Shown: positions 50,601 through 61,700 of the stretch, in pieces | How positions within the stretch are numbered: position 1 is the stretch's first letter | Layout of the letters: each line of letters begins with the position of its first letter | Assembly (NCBI RefSeq): GCF_036417845.1 | Contig: NC_089978.1 | Coordinates: 123,782,183-123,846,182 of the forward strand | Direction: 5' to 3' | From: Apteryx mantelli | Taxonomy: Eukaryota > Chordata > Aves > Apterygiformes > Apterygidae | Length of the DNA stretch: 64,000 nt | Notes under the pieces: model-generated | What the model was told of the DNA's origin: nothing | The model's database searches: none | Seen by the model: the letters and a program-made list of their open reading frames with translations, nothing else | Position numbers and translations under genes: made by a program

Positions 50601-53600
50601 CCTGTCAATTCTCTGTGCGACACTGGTTCCGTATTGCATAAAAATACTTAAAAGGCAGACAAGATTGTTTATTTCTAGTGCACCAACTGCTGAGGTTAAC
50701 ATGTGGTTGATGGTCTTTGCATGTCTGAAGACTGTGGTCGGGACTTTATTAGAAACTGCAGTTTTTCTCACATGTGTTTCAGATGTGTTCTTTCTACCTT
50801 GGCCTGCCTCCCTTCCTGCTTGGGATTGGCCAAAAGATCTATCAGAGCAGCCTTCGATTCGCCCAGCAGGTTATGCTGATGGTACATTTTCCAAAGAGCA
50901 ACAAAAGTGACCCCAAAACACAGCAAGAAAGCAAACATAATTCTATTCTCCAAAATCCAAGGTGAAACGTATGGGAGAAAGGAGAAAATGAGTCTGGTCA
51001 CAAACATCCAATAAGCTTAAAATTAATTTCTGGTTTCAATAAACAGTATGAACTTCAATAAAGAAGCAGCAATGTCAGCTGGATCTGACCATGTTCTTAA
51101 TAGATCTATAAAATGAGAGGATGGAAATATAACCTGGACTTTCCATTAAATATTTGATGTTTCTTGAAATTCAAGAAAATGGAAAATTCAAAAATTGAAA
51201 TTCAAGCTGGTGTGCCAAAAGAAGCAAAGCTTTCAATACGGGGCTTGATCTTGTCAGAAAACTTTACAAAATTACTGCCAAATTTCATTTCATTCTGAAG
51301 AGTAGCTGAGGGGTATCTTTGTCTTTGCTGGATTTGCAGTTAGAGGAAACTCAATGATCACAGCAGAACCTGTGCAGAGAGTCTGTGAAGCAATGGTCAT
51401 CCTACACATGTTCTGCATGTACGATTTCTGCATGCATATTGAATCCAGTGCATTTGAAACATCGGATTTACCTCTTATGTGACACTCTGCCAAACAGCAT
51501 TGCACCGTAGGGCTTCTGCGTTCCAGTAAAGGACATGTCAAACCTAGCCAAACACCACTAAACAGAAATCAAAACAAACACTGCAAGTATGGCAATGAGT
51601 AGCACCACACCTTTACAGGCCTTATTTTCCTTTAGTCTAGTGGAGTCTGGACAATAGACTAAAATCTATTTGCAAAACCACAAAAAGGCAAGATCTATGT
51701 GAGTGTATGACAATAAAAAACACGCTAAATCTACTAGATACTCATCCAATCTTCTCTTGTTAATCACAGGCCATCTGAAACTGGTGACAGTCTTTCCAAG
51801 GTTTTCCAAGGGACTGGATTCTGGCCAATATAAAGATCACAAGATTAAATTTACCAGCTGTGAATTCTTTTTATATGTGAATGAGAAACATTTGGAGCAA
51901 GTATTGTCCAAATTCAGCAACTGTTTCTTTCATCTTCAACACATTTTTAAAGAAACAGAGGAACTGCCATACTGGCTTAGACCATTCGACCATTAAGTCC
52001 TATCCTTGACAGGTTTTCATCAGATGCTTCAGGGAAAGAAGCAAAAAATATGGGATTAAATCAATCTGAAATGCTCTGTCCCTATGAATATCCTCCAGTC
52101 CTCAGTATTTAGAGACTGATTTATGACCTGAAGGTTTTATATCTCTTCCCAAATGTGTTAGTCAGAGAGACTTGATGTTGATATGGATAAACCACAGTAT
52201 CTGGAGATCATTCCAAGTCGTTGGCTACCATGTAGAATATTTACTACATGATCTCTCAGATGAGTAACACCTGGAGCAGCTCTATTGCACTGGAAACCAT
52301 TTGCATTTCTATGCAGTACCTACCCATATGAACGTAAGCAGCACTACTGTAGAAATTTCATTAGTACCAAACCAGGTATCCCAGAATTCCCTCTTTTGCA
52401 TTCAGAAGTCTACCACAAAATTGTTTTTTCTTCTCCTCAAAACGATGTCAATATTGATTGCTTAGAAGAGATTCGCTCCCCTGGCTTTGAGGAGAGAACA
52501 AAACTGTCTGTGCTAACACTGTTTCTATAGTGCTTTCATTTGAGCTCATCCTTTTTAAACACCGCAGGAGATTTCTCTGTTAAGGTGCTTTATAAATCAG
52601 CTTGTTTTACAGGGAATTTGATGACCTGTTTCTAAGAAATTGACAGAATGAAAAGAAAGCCAATGTTGTTAAACACTTTTTTTTTCTATCTCTCTTAGGA
52701 TGGATTTATAGACTTCTTGGAGTTCATAGCTGCAATAAATTTGGTTATACGAGGGAAAATTGACCAAAAATTGAAATGGTATTTTAAGCTGTATGATGCT
52801 GATGGAAACGGATGTATTGACAAAAAAGAACTATTAAGCATATTCACGGTAAGCAAGTTATGCATAGCAAGTGCATTTGATGTATCATATTGCCCCTGAT
52901 GCAGTGGCTTGTCATCTGTTGTAAATGGAGTGTCTGCATTTTACCAAATGTTTTACAGCTGTAAAACCAAAATTGTTCTTGCTAGTGACATTCTTGCCAT
53001 TATTTTCTTGCTTGTTGAAGTAAACGTATCTGAGCAGTATTTTACTTTAAACCATAGTTCTACAGTTATAATGCTTTATTGAAAGTGAAAAACTATAGGA
53101 ACAGCAGAGAAATTATTTTGATAAACTATACTATAAAGCAGGAGGGAACTGAAGCAGCATAATGAATAAAACAGCTGGTCACAAGTGTTTGTGCCAGTGT
53201 GGTGTTGTTGAAAAATGGCTTCTCAAACTCAGCTTGTGAAAAAAAAATAAATAAATTAAATATTGGAATATTTTAATGACATTTATATTATGATATTTTC
53301 ATTGTTATTGAAAGGCTGTTAGATTTGTTTACTATAAATCTCATTATCATGTTTTCAAAAATTAAATTGGGGAAACTTAACTTTATCATCAAATCATGCA
53401 GTGTCATTTTGATACAAATATTGTAGAAAATTTTGCAGAAAATGGGTCCATTCCAAACCTATAAAACCAAAGCAGTATAATTCTTTCTTGTAAAATGACT
53501 CCCCTATTTTTCAACTTGCTCCAGTGAAATAATATTTTGCGCTTCAGTAGTTGCTTTCATTGAAAAGATATTATAGGGTGCTCTGCAAATATGAATGACT

Positions 53601-56600
53601 TTTAATACAGCTCCCTAAATGTACAGAACTTGTTACAGATCAAGGTTTTGCTGCAGGGAGCGTAAAATCTAAATAAGGATTTCATGTCATAATAAACAAG
53701 GAAGGCACTTTTCCTCGATTGTGCATTACTGCTGGTATCTGGCTAATCACTGTTAGAGACTTTCAAGAGCTGCTGCCCAAATAAAAGGAACTGGAGCCAG
53801 ATTAGCCATAGGGTCATACAAACAAAGCTGATGCATCTCTTTCTAAAGAACAGCTTTCTAAAGGCAGAAGGAGAAGCTGCATGGCCTAGATTTCTCCTCA
53901 TTTGAGACTAACTAGATATCTGTCTAATGTAGATATTCTCCATCACATTTTACCCAAAGGTACTGAGGCAACTGTTTTTGTCTCAGGCTTTATCTGAAAA
54001 GAGAATTAGAATCCTTTTAATATAAAGATCTCTTTTTTAACTTATCTTGTTTTAAAACCAGTTCAAACCTCTGCGTGTTTTCTCCTCTTTTGGAATAACA
54101 GAGCCTTAACCTAAACCTGCCTAAGTCATTTGACTTAGGCTAGATCAAAATAGGTAGGCTCTAAATAAAAATAAACATATGGGCTTGCAGCCATTAAGGG
54201 TTCTGTTTATACTGAGCATCAGTAAACAAGGCCTTGTCTAAAAAGATATATCAAATCTGAAACACTAATTTAAACCAAAGAAGTACTGTTACAGCTTCAT
54301 TTGTCCCTACGGCTATGCAAACTTTGGACTAGCAGATCATTATCAACCATCAAAACTCTTGGCAGATAACCACGCACCCTGTCAGTGCCTTTAATTACCA
54401 AGTTAATTTGTTTTATTATTTAAGGTGATGCTGTGATAGTCAGTGATTAAGAACTTCAGGAGTCACTGCTTTACTCGTAGCACGACAACAAAATTAACTG
54501 TGACAGAGGTACAGCTTTCTTCTGAAAGCTGCATTGGGGTTGCCCATATAGAATACCCAAAGTATCTGAAGTGTGCCTGAATAACACAAAAGTTTGTGTA
54601 TCTATTTATGTAAAATTCTTGCTGCCTTTTGGAACTCTGTGTAAAGTAAGATAAAGACAGTGATGGTCTAGATTTCCACACTAGTGGAAATACACTTATC
54701 TTACACTATTCTTAAATACAATGAGTTCTATATAGTGACTAACATATGCAGATATTAGAATAAGTATAGTTTATAAATTTGCAAGAGTTTTTATCTTACA
54801 CAACACAGTTCGTCTGAACATAAATCAGATGTAGAAAAACAAATTCTATAATATGTACATTATAGAGCATTTATGCATGTGTGTAAATTATGTAGAGGTA
54901 TATACGCATTTTCCTAGTCACTTAGTAATTGTGATACTGATTCTGAGGTCAACTCAAGCCTAAACTTAATTCTGAGGCCAACCACATGCTTAAACTTAAA
55001 CTCCTGCTTTAATGTTTGCTGCATCTGGACTGTTGGTTATACAGGCTCCTAATTCATTAACCAGAATGATCACTACAATGCAAAAATTGTGGTCTCAGTG
55101 AATGGGATAAAAAATTTTGCAAAGATATTAATTTGCCCCTTTATTCCAAGTGCTGGGTGTCTTTACCACAGAAAAGGTAGAGAGGAGACTTTTTAAAAAA
55201 ATTTCTTTGGAGGATACGTAAATTCTTCCAACTTCCAGGACTGCCAGTCTGACTTTATTTGTGATTACCAAGTTAAACATTTTTTTAATAGAAAAGTGAC
55301 TTAGGCTTTCTCATCATGTGCTTTCAGCTGTGGGGAATAATACTATATTTAAATCACATAGACCATGGGGCACTCTCCAAAGACACAGAACTCTCCAGGG
55401 CAAGATAAAAATGCTGGTGTGGAATCTAAAGTGTGTTGCAGAACAGAGGCTCACATGGCTTCAGAAGACCTTCAGAGATATGTAAATTAGCTCTGTAATC
55501 TTCAGGCCGTGTTATGTTAATTAAATTTTGAATCCTCATTACTGAAGATTTACTTGAAATAGCTATTTATTTAGTGATTTTTAAAGGCCTGCTGAACTAA
55601 AGGTTTGCATCCCAATTACCACAGTCACCAGTGTAGTTTTCACTACTTGATGAAGAAAAGTCTGAAAGAACTTTCCGCGTTTCTGTTTTCAGGCTATCCA
55701 GGCTATTAATGGCCACACTGACATGTCTGCTGAAGAATTCACAAACATGGTATTTCAGAATATAGACATGAACAATGACGGCAAGAATTTAGGTTTTCTT
55801 GGCATTGGCAGTTTTTTCCCCCAGAAGAAAGTGTGGGATCAGGAGGGGAGTTGAATACACTATTGAAGAACTGACTGTTTTAGGTGAACTGAAGGCCTGA
55901 ATCTGTTCTTCTTTACCCATATGTCAACAGAATTACTTCAGATTTTCAGTGAAGTATAAACCAACTGACACTGTTAATCTGGCATGGGAATTAGTGCAGT
56001 AGTGGCTAAGACATGGAGCTCTTGCACTGTTCATCCAAAATGCCAGTGCTCTTACTGCACAGCAAAATAAAGGTGTGATCAAGGGTTTTTTTTAGCATAT
56101 CTGTGATGGCTTAATGTATCTAGATAGATAAGAAAAACAACTGGGATGCATGGCTGCACATGCTCTACCATGTTCTAAGGACTGGACAGCATATCTGATG
56201 GCCCTTGAAGTCTGATTGTTAACATGTGCTAGAACACATGGTGCTGTTGTTTCTCATGACAGCTAAATTAAGCTAATTGGACTTGCAATTGGAAACTAAA
56301 ACTTTAATTCTGTGCTTTGGAATTGTTTCTAATAGAAAACATGTCACGTGAACATCTTCCCTCCTATTTGTAATCATGAAGATCCTCCTCCTACTTGCAA
56401 TTATGTTATACATCAACTATGGCAACTGCTGACAAAGTAGGAATATTAGGAGAACACTGCAGAGCAAGACAAAGTCCCAGCTGGGGATCTGGGGTGCTTT
56501 TTTGTTCATTTTTGTGGTCTCATTCGGTACATTAAGGTTACTTTAAAAAAAAGCTGTTTACAATATATAATCATAATACAAATAGCGAACCTGTGATGCA

Positions 56601-58785
56601 TGTGAATAACTTGTAGAGGGCTTTTCCCCACCTGTTTGGCCCATTTTTGGGGCGAATGCAAATTACAGGCTCCAAATAAATATTTACATTCTAAAATCTA
56701 AAACCAATTCTATGATTATTTCTACTTTGGCCTCTGCTTTGCCTATATATTTATTGCAAGTAATAGTTGTATCTGAGCTGGACCATCAGCTGAAAAGATA
56801 GCTTGTGTGCCTTTCATTTTAGCAATGCGATGTCAGAACATGAATTATTCAGCGTGTTCCTCATAACACTCCTGTTTCAAACTGCCTTCCATAGTTAGCT
56901 ATTTTTCAAATAGCTGCAAAACTGTAAGACAGCAGGATTGACTCAAACTGCCCTCAAAGGGGCAAATTTCCCCAAGTGTAGCTCCAACTATGCTACTTCC
57001 TTTAGTCCTTGTCATTGCTTATAGTAAAAAAAGACAAACAGACAAATAAGTTGAGTGTTCTCCTTCCTCACACTAAAATACAGGAAATAATTCCCTGGTT
57101 GAAGGGGCCAGACCAGGACCCCCATCCACCCAAAGACCCCAGGCAAAGGCAAGGCAGAGGGAGGGAGAAGGGAAGTAAGAGAGTGCCTGGGGTAGGAGGA
57201 GGGAGAGCTGAGGAAGTGACTGGCTGAGTAGCAAAGCAGGAGGGAGCGAAGCGGACAAGTATACTGAGACAGCTCATTCTGCCTCTGCTCCTGCCGTGGT
57301 TATGTTAAGGGCACTGGGGTGCGGAGGGGAGGAATGAACAGCTGCAGGGCACTGCATGCCAACCCCTGGAGAGGGCCTGACTCCTCTCACTGAAGCCTAA
57401 GGACCAAGGCTTCTGTCAAATGCAGTCTTTTCAACTTAATAGAGCGTACACAATATTGCTCCCCAGTGCAGGGAGGACCCGTAACACTGGAGAGGAAGCA
57501 GCATTTACTGCAGATGTGATCTTCACATTTTTCAAATGCTGATCATTTGCCTGTTTTACATCAGAGGAAACTTCCAAAGTTGCCACGAACAAAACCCAAA
57601 ACTCAGACAATAAAATTCCAGGGAGTACTGAAATCCCCAAATAGCCAGAAGCCATCTAGCTAAACATTCACCAGAAGTGTATGTATGTGATTTAAATTGC
57701 TGCTTGCCTGTACCCTGGGGCATCCAGCTGTTTCGCTCTTTGCCTGGCCTCTTTTCATTTCTTATTTCAGTGAGAAACCATTCATTTTAATGATTTTAAT
57801 AAGAAGCCTTAAACTGTTCTCAGAGGGAAAAAAACTAACTTTAAACCAAACCCTTCTTTTTAAACCAAGCCCTTTTTCTCTTCTCAGAGAAAAAGACTAT
57901 CACTGGAATAATTTCTAACCTACACTCCTGTGTAGCTTGCCAGCAGAAATACACCTAGGACTGACCTAGGACTTTGCTGAAGAACAGGAGAGGGAGCAGG
58001 AAAAGAGGAAGAATGCTAAAGGATATTCCAGTTCCTCAAAAAAGAGATTTCATACTTGTCTTGCAACTTCCAAAATATTACCCAATTTTGAGGTGGGCCC
58101 CCCCAAAACAAGGTCTAAATCTCCATTTCAGTTGCTTGGAAGAATTTCTCTAATCAAACCACTTAACTCATTATTACTACATCTTATCATGGCTCTAAAT
58201 AATCCTAGTAGTCAATACAGGGAGGATGCCTGGTAATCCTCAGTAAATAATGTTCTAATCTCTGTTAAGGCCAGGACTGCCAGCTATAGGCTAAACTCCA
58301 GTTATCTCAGTGAAAATAGGTCTGTGCAGCTAAATTCAGCCTTGATGCAGGCTTCATTAGAGCCATTTTTCACACACTTCTGCCACCATAGATGCTAAAC
58401 ACTTATAGTTGTCTTTGACTTCTGCGAAAGCTGTGCTTGATCTCTTTCAACAGAGGAAAATGAGCCACAGTTTTAGGATCAGATGCAAAATGGGGAAACA
58501 TTAGAAAATATTCTTCCTGCATTTGCAGATCAATCTAAAAGAGAGGAAGAGGGAATCTTCTTGGGGCATACAGTCTGGCATGAATGGCCTTGTGTTGGGC
58601 TGAGGGTGAATGCTAGGTTCCTTGGTTTCTAAGAAGTATTTGATTTCCTTTTAGGGGAACTGACTTTAGAAGAGTTTATCAGTGGTGTGGAAAGAGATGG
58701 GAATCTAATGGATTTGATTACAAAAAGTTTTGACCTTTCCAGCGTACTCAAAGTCATACAGAACAGCAGGAGGCACAGCATCTGA
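35425..58785 (+). CDS. GUCA1C: Guanylate cyclase activating protein 3 (GCAP3), four coding exons
   Basis: GCAPs are N-myristoylated EF-hand proteins of photoreceptors. They activate retinal membrane guanylate cyclases when Ca2+ falls and inhibit them when it rises, so that cGMP recovers after light. Joining 35425-35619, 52699-52848, 55693-55780 and 58655-58785 gives 187 residues. The start ATG is chosen because it gives MGANES, a myristoylation signal. EF-hand 1 is degenerate (CPSG at 27-30), as in the family. EF2 (D62-E73), EF3 (D98-E109) and EF4 (D140-E151) keep canonical Ca2+ ligands. The segment [16 protein letters not shown] and the block [11 protein letters not shown] match GCAP3 closely, and the order and sequence fit human GUCA1C. 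The C-terminus is about 20 residues shorter than the human protein (209 residues from memory). Odd points: Tyr19 stands where most GCAPs have Trp, and intron 3 starts with GC. Introns are 17,079, 2,844 and 2,874 bases. Confidence 0.95.
35985..36130 (+). mobile_element. MIR/CORE-SINE-like relic
   Basis: The sequence follows the widely shared tail of amniote MIR-type SINEs. Recognisable pieces are 'taactgatgaggaagcacag', 'aaatttgcccaaagta', 'ctgtggcacagaggaag' and 'aacacccagtgcccaaatta', with 'caagaccaaa' at the place where such elements read 'ctagacca'. It is heavily diverged and without flanking duplications I could define. Class and limits need a repeat-library comparison. Confidence 0.5.
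37767..37791. repeat. Poly-A tract
   Basis: 25 consecutive A residues follow a GC-richer segment (about 37300-37760). This could be the tail of an old retrocopy on the plus strand, but no parent sequence was recognised. Confidence 0.9.
43601..43720. repeat. (TTTTC)n microsatellite
   Basis: About 120 bases of almost pure TTTTC pentanucleotide lie in GUCA1C intron 1, with one or two early imperfections (ctcttttc). The open frames called on both strands here are low-complexity artefacts. Length is likely polymorphic. Confidence 0.97.
44854..44916. repeat. 26-bp direct repeat, 37-bp period
   Basis: Positions 44854-44879 and 44891-44916 are identical over 26 bases, both beginning attgtacaattaagcata. 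The 37-base spacing of the starts points to a local tandem duplication. The unit is AT-rich, contains the palindromic core ttgtacaa and has no known function. Confidence 0.9.
48950..49130. repeat. Degenerate GC-rich minisatellite
   Basis: A core close to tccatccaggagacaggcc recurs at 49001, 49051 and 49091. Each core is followed by a variable segment rich in 'gccagagacagagc', giving units of about 40-50 bases. A weaker unit precedes them. The GC content stands out from the surrounding AT-rich intron and gives rise to spurious open frames on both strands. Confidence 0.7.
51957..52165 (-). mobile_element. Ancient CR1-family relic (extreme 3' end, antisense)
   Basis: The plus strand reads 'gaactgccatactggcttag', 'accattcgaccattaagtcc', 'cagatgcttcagggaaagaa' and, further on, 'gaaggttttatatctcttcc'. 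This follows the reverse complement of the terminal part of old amniote CR1 elements. It lies about 0.5 kb before GUCA1C exon 2. It is diverged and non-coding. Confidence 0.55.
52699..52848 (+). CDS. GUCA1C: GUCA1C coding exon 2
   Basis: This 150-base, phase 0/0 exon encodes residues 66-115. It completes EF-hand 2 (DGFIDFLEF), then carries the linker helix with [10 protein letters not shown] and EF-hand 3 ([12 protein letters not shown]). The acceptor is tctcttag|GATGG and the donor ACG|gtaagc. All Ca2+-ligand positions of EF3 are of canonical type. Confidence 0.97.
52849..55692 (+). other. GUCA1C intron 2
   Basis: An ordinary GT-AG intron of 2,844 bases with acceptor ttctgttttcag. An imperfect local repeat of 'tctgaggtcaactcaagcct' and 'tctgaggccaaccacatgct' lies near 54940-54990. 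Nothing else was recognised. Confidence 0.9.
55693..55780 (+). CDS. GUCA1C: GUCA1C coding exon 3
   Basis: This 88-base exon encodes residues 116-144 and the first base of Gly145: [20 protein letters not shown], then the start of the EF-hand 4 loop DMNNDG. The frame demands that the exon end after GAC G, because exon 4 supplies GG GAA CTG. The intron then begins GCAAGA, a GC-AG type donor. If the exon were not spliced there, translation would run 24 codons past Asp144 to a TGA and destroy EF4. Confidence 0.93.
55781..55786 (+). other. Non-canonical GC splice donor of GUCA1C intron 3
   Basis: The bases after the required exon end read GCAAGA, the usual form of functional GC-AG introns apart from the final base (GCAAGT). 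The nearest in-phase GT (TTAG|gttttc, at 55793) is weak and would insert four residues into the Ca2+ loop of EF4. Confidence 0.75.
55787..58654 (+). other. Remainder of GUCA1C intron 3
   Basis: The intron ends at tgatttccttttag. A purine-rich, GC-richer stretch at about 57100-57260 gives overlapping open frames on both strands without recognisable content. Confidence 0.85.
58655..58785 (+). CDS. GUCA1C: GUCA1C terminal coding exon 4
   Basis: It completes Gly145 and encodes [20 protein letters not shown] with the second half of EF-hand 4. The typical GCAP tail [13 protein letters not shown] follows, then a basic end SRRHSI and TGA. The tail motif corresponds to SFDFSNVLRVI in human GCAP3. The protein stops soon after the conserved helix, without the longer Lys/Ser-rich extension of the human protein. 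Confidence 0.95.
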
Positions 58786-61700
58786 AGGCTTCAGTGATGG
58801 ATGTAGCATCTGTGTCATCATTTGCAAGGAAGATAACATTTGATACAATTAGGGAGATTCATCTTGTCAAAGCCTGCCCGGACAATACCAGGCACCCAGC
58901 TCCAGGAATAATTCTCTCTCAGAATTTTCACTTTTGACTCCATGTCTTTCTTTCCTTTTCTTTGTTCTTTCTCTCACTAATGACTGTGGTAGCTACAGGA
59001 CACAAACCTTTGCCCACACATAATAGAAAAACTGTCTTATGCAGTACAAATAATTTATTTGCTCTCTATGAACACCATTTAGACTAATTGAAAAAACAAT
59101 GGCAATATCACAAAATACAACCTTTCTAGAAGACACAGAGTTAATGCATTTGTTCTTTTACATACAGGTTCTTTAACCTACTATTTAAAACATGGCAATA
59201 AACTTCTAGATAGGATTAGCTTCTATCTGGATCAATTAAGAATGAAGCCTTGTTTGCATTAACTTAACATTTGCTCTAATCAGTGCTCAGAATAGGACTG
59301 GACTATCTGGGAAACACCTCAGTCAGCTTAATATTCCAGAGACGTGCATCCTCTTTAAAAAGCTGTTTACTGCTCTTGACTGTATTACACCTGTAAATTA
59401 AAATAATGGGATGTTTTCCTGTTGGGGGAGGTGTCAGCTACTCTTCTTTCAAACTGACCTTTGTAGAAGGACTGGAATGAAAATTTTTTACATTAATCTT
59501 TGTAGAGTAGAATTAGAAGTTCAAAGAATAGCTAAAACCCAATTATTTTGTAAGCACCGGAACGAATGTCATTTGATTTCCCAGAGATTTGCGTCCTTTG
59601 ACTTCTATGTCCTCCTTTTCAAAACAATCCCACTTCTCATGGGGCTCTTTGCCACGGCTGTAAGAGACAAAAGTTAAGAGGTGTCACAACTGGTACATGC
59701 GGTTGGGACTGCTGGCCCCTGTCAAACAAATTGTTTAACAGCTGAATTCTTCCCGCCTTTCCCTCACAGGGAATATTAATTTAGGTATTTTTGCTCTGCC
59801 CAGATACCTGGGCAAAAGCTTTTAACAATTCAGTCTCTCTGAGACTTCTACCTTCTTCCAAATTGGGTTGCAATCATCTCTGAATCTTGTAGCTGTTAGG
59901 AGCAAGGGGAAGGGATTCACAGGCTGGATGATCACATATGCCTCATTTTCTTGGGGAACCACACTAAAAACAACTCAGCCCTACTGTATAAGTAACAAGA
60001 TTAATCTACAAGCTGAAAAGAAACTGCATGAGCTGGCTGCAAAGGGAAAACTGCAGTTCTCTCTGGTTCTGTTGGGACTGATTCTCTCTCAAGTCTGCAA
60101 CAGGTTTTATTGAATTATAAAATTATATCGTAACAGTAAGTTCTCCTTGGCTGGCAGTGTCCTGCAGGCATCACAATAATACTAGTTATTGTCAGAAGCA
60201 TTAGCTTTATGCAAAATAATTTGTGCATGAATCGTTGCAGGATGAAGGAAACAATTATTAAGACTTCAATATGAAAATGTTTTTCTTGCAAATGCACTTC
60301 AAATCCGTGTCCATTTGCACAAGATAAAATGTCCTCCTTCTCTGTGATTATTATCCTAGTTTCTGGTTTGATCAATAGAATATACTAAGAGTATGCAACA
60401 AGCATCACTTGACATTATAAACAGTTCTGACATTATAGTTCTGACATTTGCATTTTTAATATCCTTTCTAAAAAAAGAGAAAGATGCATGAGATTGCTGG
60501 TGGGTTAGGACTTTAAATCTGTCTATTTACTTATCATTGACACGTTAATATGTAACTGTCAGTATCAGTTTTCTCAACTCAGACTTCTAAAATATCACTT
60601 TTTAATGTAATGCTTTTGCATTTAGATTCTATGAGGGTGGTGTTCTTCAGAATTGGCTTTAAAATATTTAAAATAAAATGGTCCAGTCTAATCTATTTGG
60701 GTGTATGGGAACAGCTGTGTTTTGGATTCTTGCTTTTTAACTAATGAAGTTACTGGCTTTGAAAAGTGACTGCTGTTTCTGTACACTGACTATTTTTTTA
60801 TAAAGGGAATTTAAAAGAGAGTATTTCCATTTAAGTTTGCATATTTTTTCTGTGTAGTTGTAGTTATACGATGTGAATTACCAGTTCAGGAAGACTACTG
60901 TGTTTAAAAAAATAATGAATGTAAGGAAATTCTTAGCCATCTTTTTGTGAAACTGTATTTTAAAGGAGTGTCTGACACGCTTATTTTTCACACTTTTCTA
61001 TGAAATCATTTAGTAGAAACCTGTGTAATTAAGAAACAAATATCTTTTCTCTTTGATATAAACACTTTGGCGTATCATTTCCAAAATATCATTTTCCAAA
61101 AATTTACCTACAGCAACTCCGCATGTGTTTGGGAATACTCCTAAGACTTTATCTATAATACTAGATTTTTTTACAAGTTGATTAACCTAAATTTGCTTTG
61201 ACTACTGAAGCATCATTTGATGCACAGGTGCTTGAAATAAATACATTATGGCCAGAGTTGGCTATTGATCTCATTCTTCTAAATCTGACAGCGGCTTATC
61301 AGGTGCAGCAGTGAAATCAGGTGGCACACAGAAGAGCCATCAAAGCTGACTCCCCAAAGTCTTGTTCAGAAACAACTTGAAGCCACAATGTGTAGTCGTA
61401 TTGGTCAAGGTGCTTTGTAGTAATGAAGGAATGTTGTAAGCTGACGCACAACTACTCATTTTGTCACCATATTCACCTTGGAAAAAATCACAAGTATGAA
61501 ACCCAGTCTGCGCAGCTGGCTGAGCTTGTCACCAACCAACAGGGTAATTGGTAGTTCCTCCTCTAATAGAAGCTCTTTTGCTGTTAAGAAATCCTCATGA
61601 CTTTATGCTCGCCTTATTGCATCTGAACAGCTAAAGGTAATTAGTGTGACAGTCCCCTTTTTCAAACAACTCGTAGTTGTCCTAACATTATCTCTTTTTT

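Larger units (their letters stand above)
35620..52698 (+). other. GUCA1C intron 1 (17 kb)
   Basis: This is a GT-AG intron ending at a strong polypyrimidine acceptor (tctatctctcttag). It holds a MIR-like SINE, a poly-A tract, a long TTTTC microsatellite, a 26-bp direct repeat, a GC-rich minisatellite and a CR1 relic. Minus-strand open frames between 49384 and 51536 are discussed under the findings. No nested gene is supported. Confidence 0.85.
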
